A DNA stretch of 64,000 nt from Cyanobium sp. CH-040 (GTDB taxonomy: Bacteria; Cyanobacteriota; Cyanobacteriia; PCC-6307; Cyanobiaceae). A model generated the notes under the pieces. The model made no database searches. It was not told the DNA's origin and saw nothing but the letters and a program-made list of their open reading frames with translations. The translations under genes and the position numbers were made by a program. The first letter of the stretch is position 1, and each line of letters begins with the position of its first letter. Of the stretch, positions 62,241 to 64,000 are shown piece after piece. The stretch lies in contig NZ_JAGQCJ010000007.1 in NCBI RefSeq assembly GCF_024346135.1, positions 95,191 to 159,190 of the forward strand. Direction: 5' to 3'.

Positions 62241-62785
62241 ACGCCCTCCAGGGGCACGCCCAGGAAGCGGGCCAGCTGAGCCCCGGCCAGCTCCAGGTCG
62301 GCCAGGGGCATCGGCTCTCCCACCCGGGTGAGCGGCAGATCGCGGCGGCCCTGCACCCGCAGCGCCAGTCGGCGGCGGGGGTTGAGGCCGTCGCGCACCT
62401 CCACCTTCACCGCCTGGATCTCGCGCAGGGGGATCTCCACGTCGATGCGGCGGCGGAAGCCGCGCCGCGTGATCGTGGCCTTGCCGGCACCGCGGTCGAA
62501 ACGGTTGCTGCCGGCACCCACATCGATGCCGATCACCGACCACAGGTAGGTGGCGAGCAGCACGGCGGCCAGGCCGTAGAGCCCCATCACCGCCCCCTGG
62601 GGCAGCCACACCAGCTCGGCCGGGTGGCCGACGGGCAGCAGGTCGCGGTGCAGGTAGCTGGAGAGGCTGGTGAGCAGGAAGCCAACGCCGCCCAGGCTCA
62701 CCACCAGGGCCACGAGCAGGTTGGACGGGCGGCGGGAGCCGAGCACCGGCTGCTCCAGCACGTCGGTGAGGTCGGTGGGGGGCAT
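62237..62785 (-). CDS. ycf4: Photosystem I assembly protein Ycf4
   Basis: 182 residues from ATG 62785. Two helices near residues 25-100 ([40 protein letters not shown]), then [20 protein letters not shown] and [20 protein letters not shown]. Ycf4 scaffolds PSI assembly. It lies back-to-back with psbD, separated by 181 bp that must contain both promoters, an arrangement I recall from other picocyanobacteria. Confidence 0.95.
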   Translation of the reverse strand: MPPTDLTDVLEQPVLGSRRPSNLLVALVVSLGGVGFLLTSLSSYLHRDLLPVGHPAELVWLPQGAVMGLYGLAAVLLATYLWSVIGIDVGAGSNRFDRGAGKATITRRGFRRRIDVEIPLREIQAVKVEVRDGLNPRRRLALRVQGRRDLPLTRVGEPMPLADLELAGAQLARFLGVPLEGV

Positions 62786-62966
62786 CCGGCGGAGCTGAAC
62801 AGGTGGGGGCCATCTTGGCGCGGGGCCCGCCGGTGGGGGCGGGGGCCGACTCCAGGAGCGGGGGCGGGCTGCAGAAGCCAGATCCAGCAAGGGATTTCAG
62901 CCCGTGTCAGAGCAGCTCGCAGTGCCCGGGAACGTTGTTACCATCGCCCGGTATCCCGCTCTCTCC

Positions 62967-64000
62967 ATGACGATCGCAGTAGGGCGCGCGCCGGCGGGCC
63001 GGGGATGGTTTGACGTCCTCGACGACTGGCTCAAGCGCGACCGTTTCGTTTTCGTGGGGTGGTCCGGTCTGCTCCTGTTCCCCACCGCCTACCTGGCGCT
63101 GGGCGGCTGGCTCACCGGCACCACCTTCGCCACCTCCTGGTACACCCACGGCATCGCCAGCTCCTACCTGGAGGGCTGCAACTTCCTCACTGCCGCCGTC
63201 AGCACCCCCGCTGACGCCATGGGCCACAGCCTGCTGCTGCTCTGGGGCCCCGAGGCCCAGGGCGACTTCGTGCGCTGGGTTCAGCTCGGCGGTCTCTGGC
63301 CCTTCGTGGCCCTGCACGGCGCCTTCGCCCTGATCGGCTTCATGCTGCGTCAGTTCGAGATCGCCCGGCTGGTGGGCATCCGCCCCTACAACGCCATCGC
63401 CTTCTCCGGTCCGATCGCGGTCTTCGTCAGCGTCTTCCTGATGTACCCGCTGGGCCAGAGCAGCTGGTTCTTCGCACCCAGCTTCGGGGTGGCCGCCATC
63501 TTCCGCTTCCTGCTCTTCCTGCAGGGCTTCCACAACTGGACCCTCAACCCCTTCCATATGATGGGTGTGGCGGGGATCCTGGGCGGTGCGCTGCTGTGCG
63601 CCATCCACGGCGCCACGGTGGAGAACACCCTGTTCGAGGACGGCGAGCAGGCCAACACCTTCAAGGCCTTCGAACCCACCCAGGAGGAGGAGACCTACTC
63701 GATGGTGACGGCCAACCGCTTCTGGAGCCAGATCTTCGGGATCGCCTTCTCCAACAAGCGCTGGCTGCACTTCTTCATGCTGTTCGTGCCGGTGATGGGT
63801 CTGTGGACCAGCAGCATCGGCATCATCGGCCTGGCCCTCAACCTGCGCGCCTACGACTTCGTGTCGCAGGAGATCCGCGCCGCCGAGGACCCGGAGTTCG
63901 AGACCTTCTACACCAAGAACATCCTTCTCAACGAAGGCATCCGGGCCTGGATGGCACCGGCTGACCAGCCGCACGAAAACTTCGTCTTCCCTGAAGAGGT
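62967..64000 (+). CDS. psbD: Photosystem II D2 protein (3' end outside window)
   Basis: From ATG 62967, [20 protein letters not shown], then [58 protein letters not shown] (His ligand of P680) and [20 protein letters not shown]. 344 codons are visible; the last residues seen are ENFVFPEEV, so only about seven codons and the stop are missing. D2 forms the PSII reaction-centre core with D1. psbC normally overlaps its 3' end. Confidence 0.99.
   Translation, partial: MTIAVGRAPAGRGWFDVLDDWLKRDRFVFVGWSGLLLFPTAYLALGGWLTGTTFATSWYTHGIASSYLEGCNFLTAAVSTPADAMGHSLLLLWGPEAQGDFVRWVQLGGLWPFVALHGAFALIGFMLRQFEIARLVGIRPYNAIAFSGPIAVFVSVFLMYPLGQSSWFFAPSFGVAAIFRFLLFLQGFHNWTLNPFHMMGVAGILGGALLCAIHGATVENTLFEDGEQANTFKAFEPTQEEETYSMVTANRFWSQIFGIAFSNKRWLHFFMLFVPVMGLWTSSIGIIGLALNLRAYDFVSQEIRAAEDPEFETFYTKNILLNEGIRAWMAPADQPHENFVFPEE

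Noticed and set aside
62907..63974. Long minus-strand frame opposite psbD
   Set aside because: The plus strand encodes an unmistakable D2 protein; the minus frame is low in structure and rich in His, Glu and Gln.
1..64000. tRNA, rRNA, CRISPR array, transposase or integrase
   Set aside because: I looked for cloverleaf ends, regular spaced repeats and DDE or tyrosine-recombinase motifs and found none that I could support.

Overview
The window is chromosomal DNA of a high-GC picocyanobacterium of the Cyanobium/Synechococcus type. The evidence is direct: a near-complete psbD (photosystem II D2), ycf4, ycf39, petM, a thioredoxin reductase-thioredoxin fusion (NTRC), a three-gene pntAB transhydrogenase, and several small proteins that I recall (from memory, without a search) as typical of cyanobacteria. 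The cyanobacterial palindrome GCGATCGC occurs at several places (for example 35079-35086, 36363-36370, 54739-54746, 56031-56038).

Region 1 (1-33200) is a very large exopolysaccharide/O-chain locus, almost entirely on the minus strand. It starts with the catalytic end of a BY-kinase (Wzc-like, plus strand) and then carries about a dozen glycosyltransferases (GT2, GT4, a GT2-GT4 fusion, a GT-D-like protein and three proteins resembling fucosyltransferases), two FkbM-type and one class I methyltransferase, a WcaF-like acetyltransferase, an O-antigen-polymerase-like membrane protein, an asparagine synthase and an MsbA-like ABC exporter. Many genes overlap by 1-16 bp, so much of the locus is probably translationally coupled. 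Base composition is mosaic: patches around 20.5-22.6 kb and 27.4-30.4 kb are clearly richer in A+T than their neighbours, as expected for transferred cassettes. The locus continues at 35.8-41.3 kb with fcl and gmd (GDP-L-fucose synthesis), a Wza-like export protein, a probable outer-membrane barrel and a secreted protein of unknown family. Together these suggest a fucose-containing surface polysaccharide.

Toxin-antitoxin genes are scattered through the same stretch. Three adjacent modules lie at 4.9-7.2 kb, each with a palindrome at or just before the antitoxin start; one toxin has lost the N-terminal strand with its first catalytic Asp. Decayed pieces of a PIN toxin (3084-3239) and of a Phd-type antitoxin (4786-4947) sit beside them. 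Two more complete modules are at 32.5-33.2 kb and 43.0-43.6 kb, and an orphan ribbon-helix-helix antitoxin is at 33848-34177. The island looks like a site of repeated gain and decay of addiction modules.

Region 2 (41.4-64.0 kb) is core genome: cysS, a sodium:solute symporter, a DUF368 carrier-lipid translocase, dxr, a 2Fe-2S ferredoxin, an alpha/beta hydrolase, pntB-pntA2-pntA1, an SF2 helicase, NTRC, a second-type IF-1, a pseudouridine synthase, ycf39, petM, a Trm1-like methyltransferase, another hydrolase, ilvH, a lipoprotein cyclophilin, ycf4 and psbD (cut by the window end). No tRNA, rRNA, CRISPR array, transposase or integrase was recognised.
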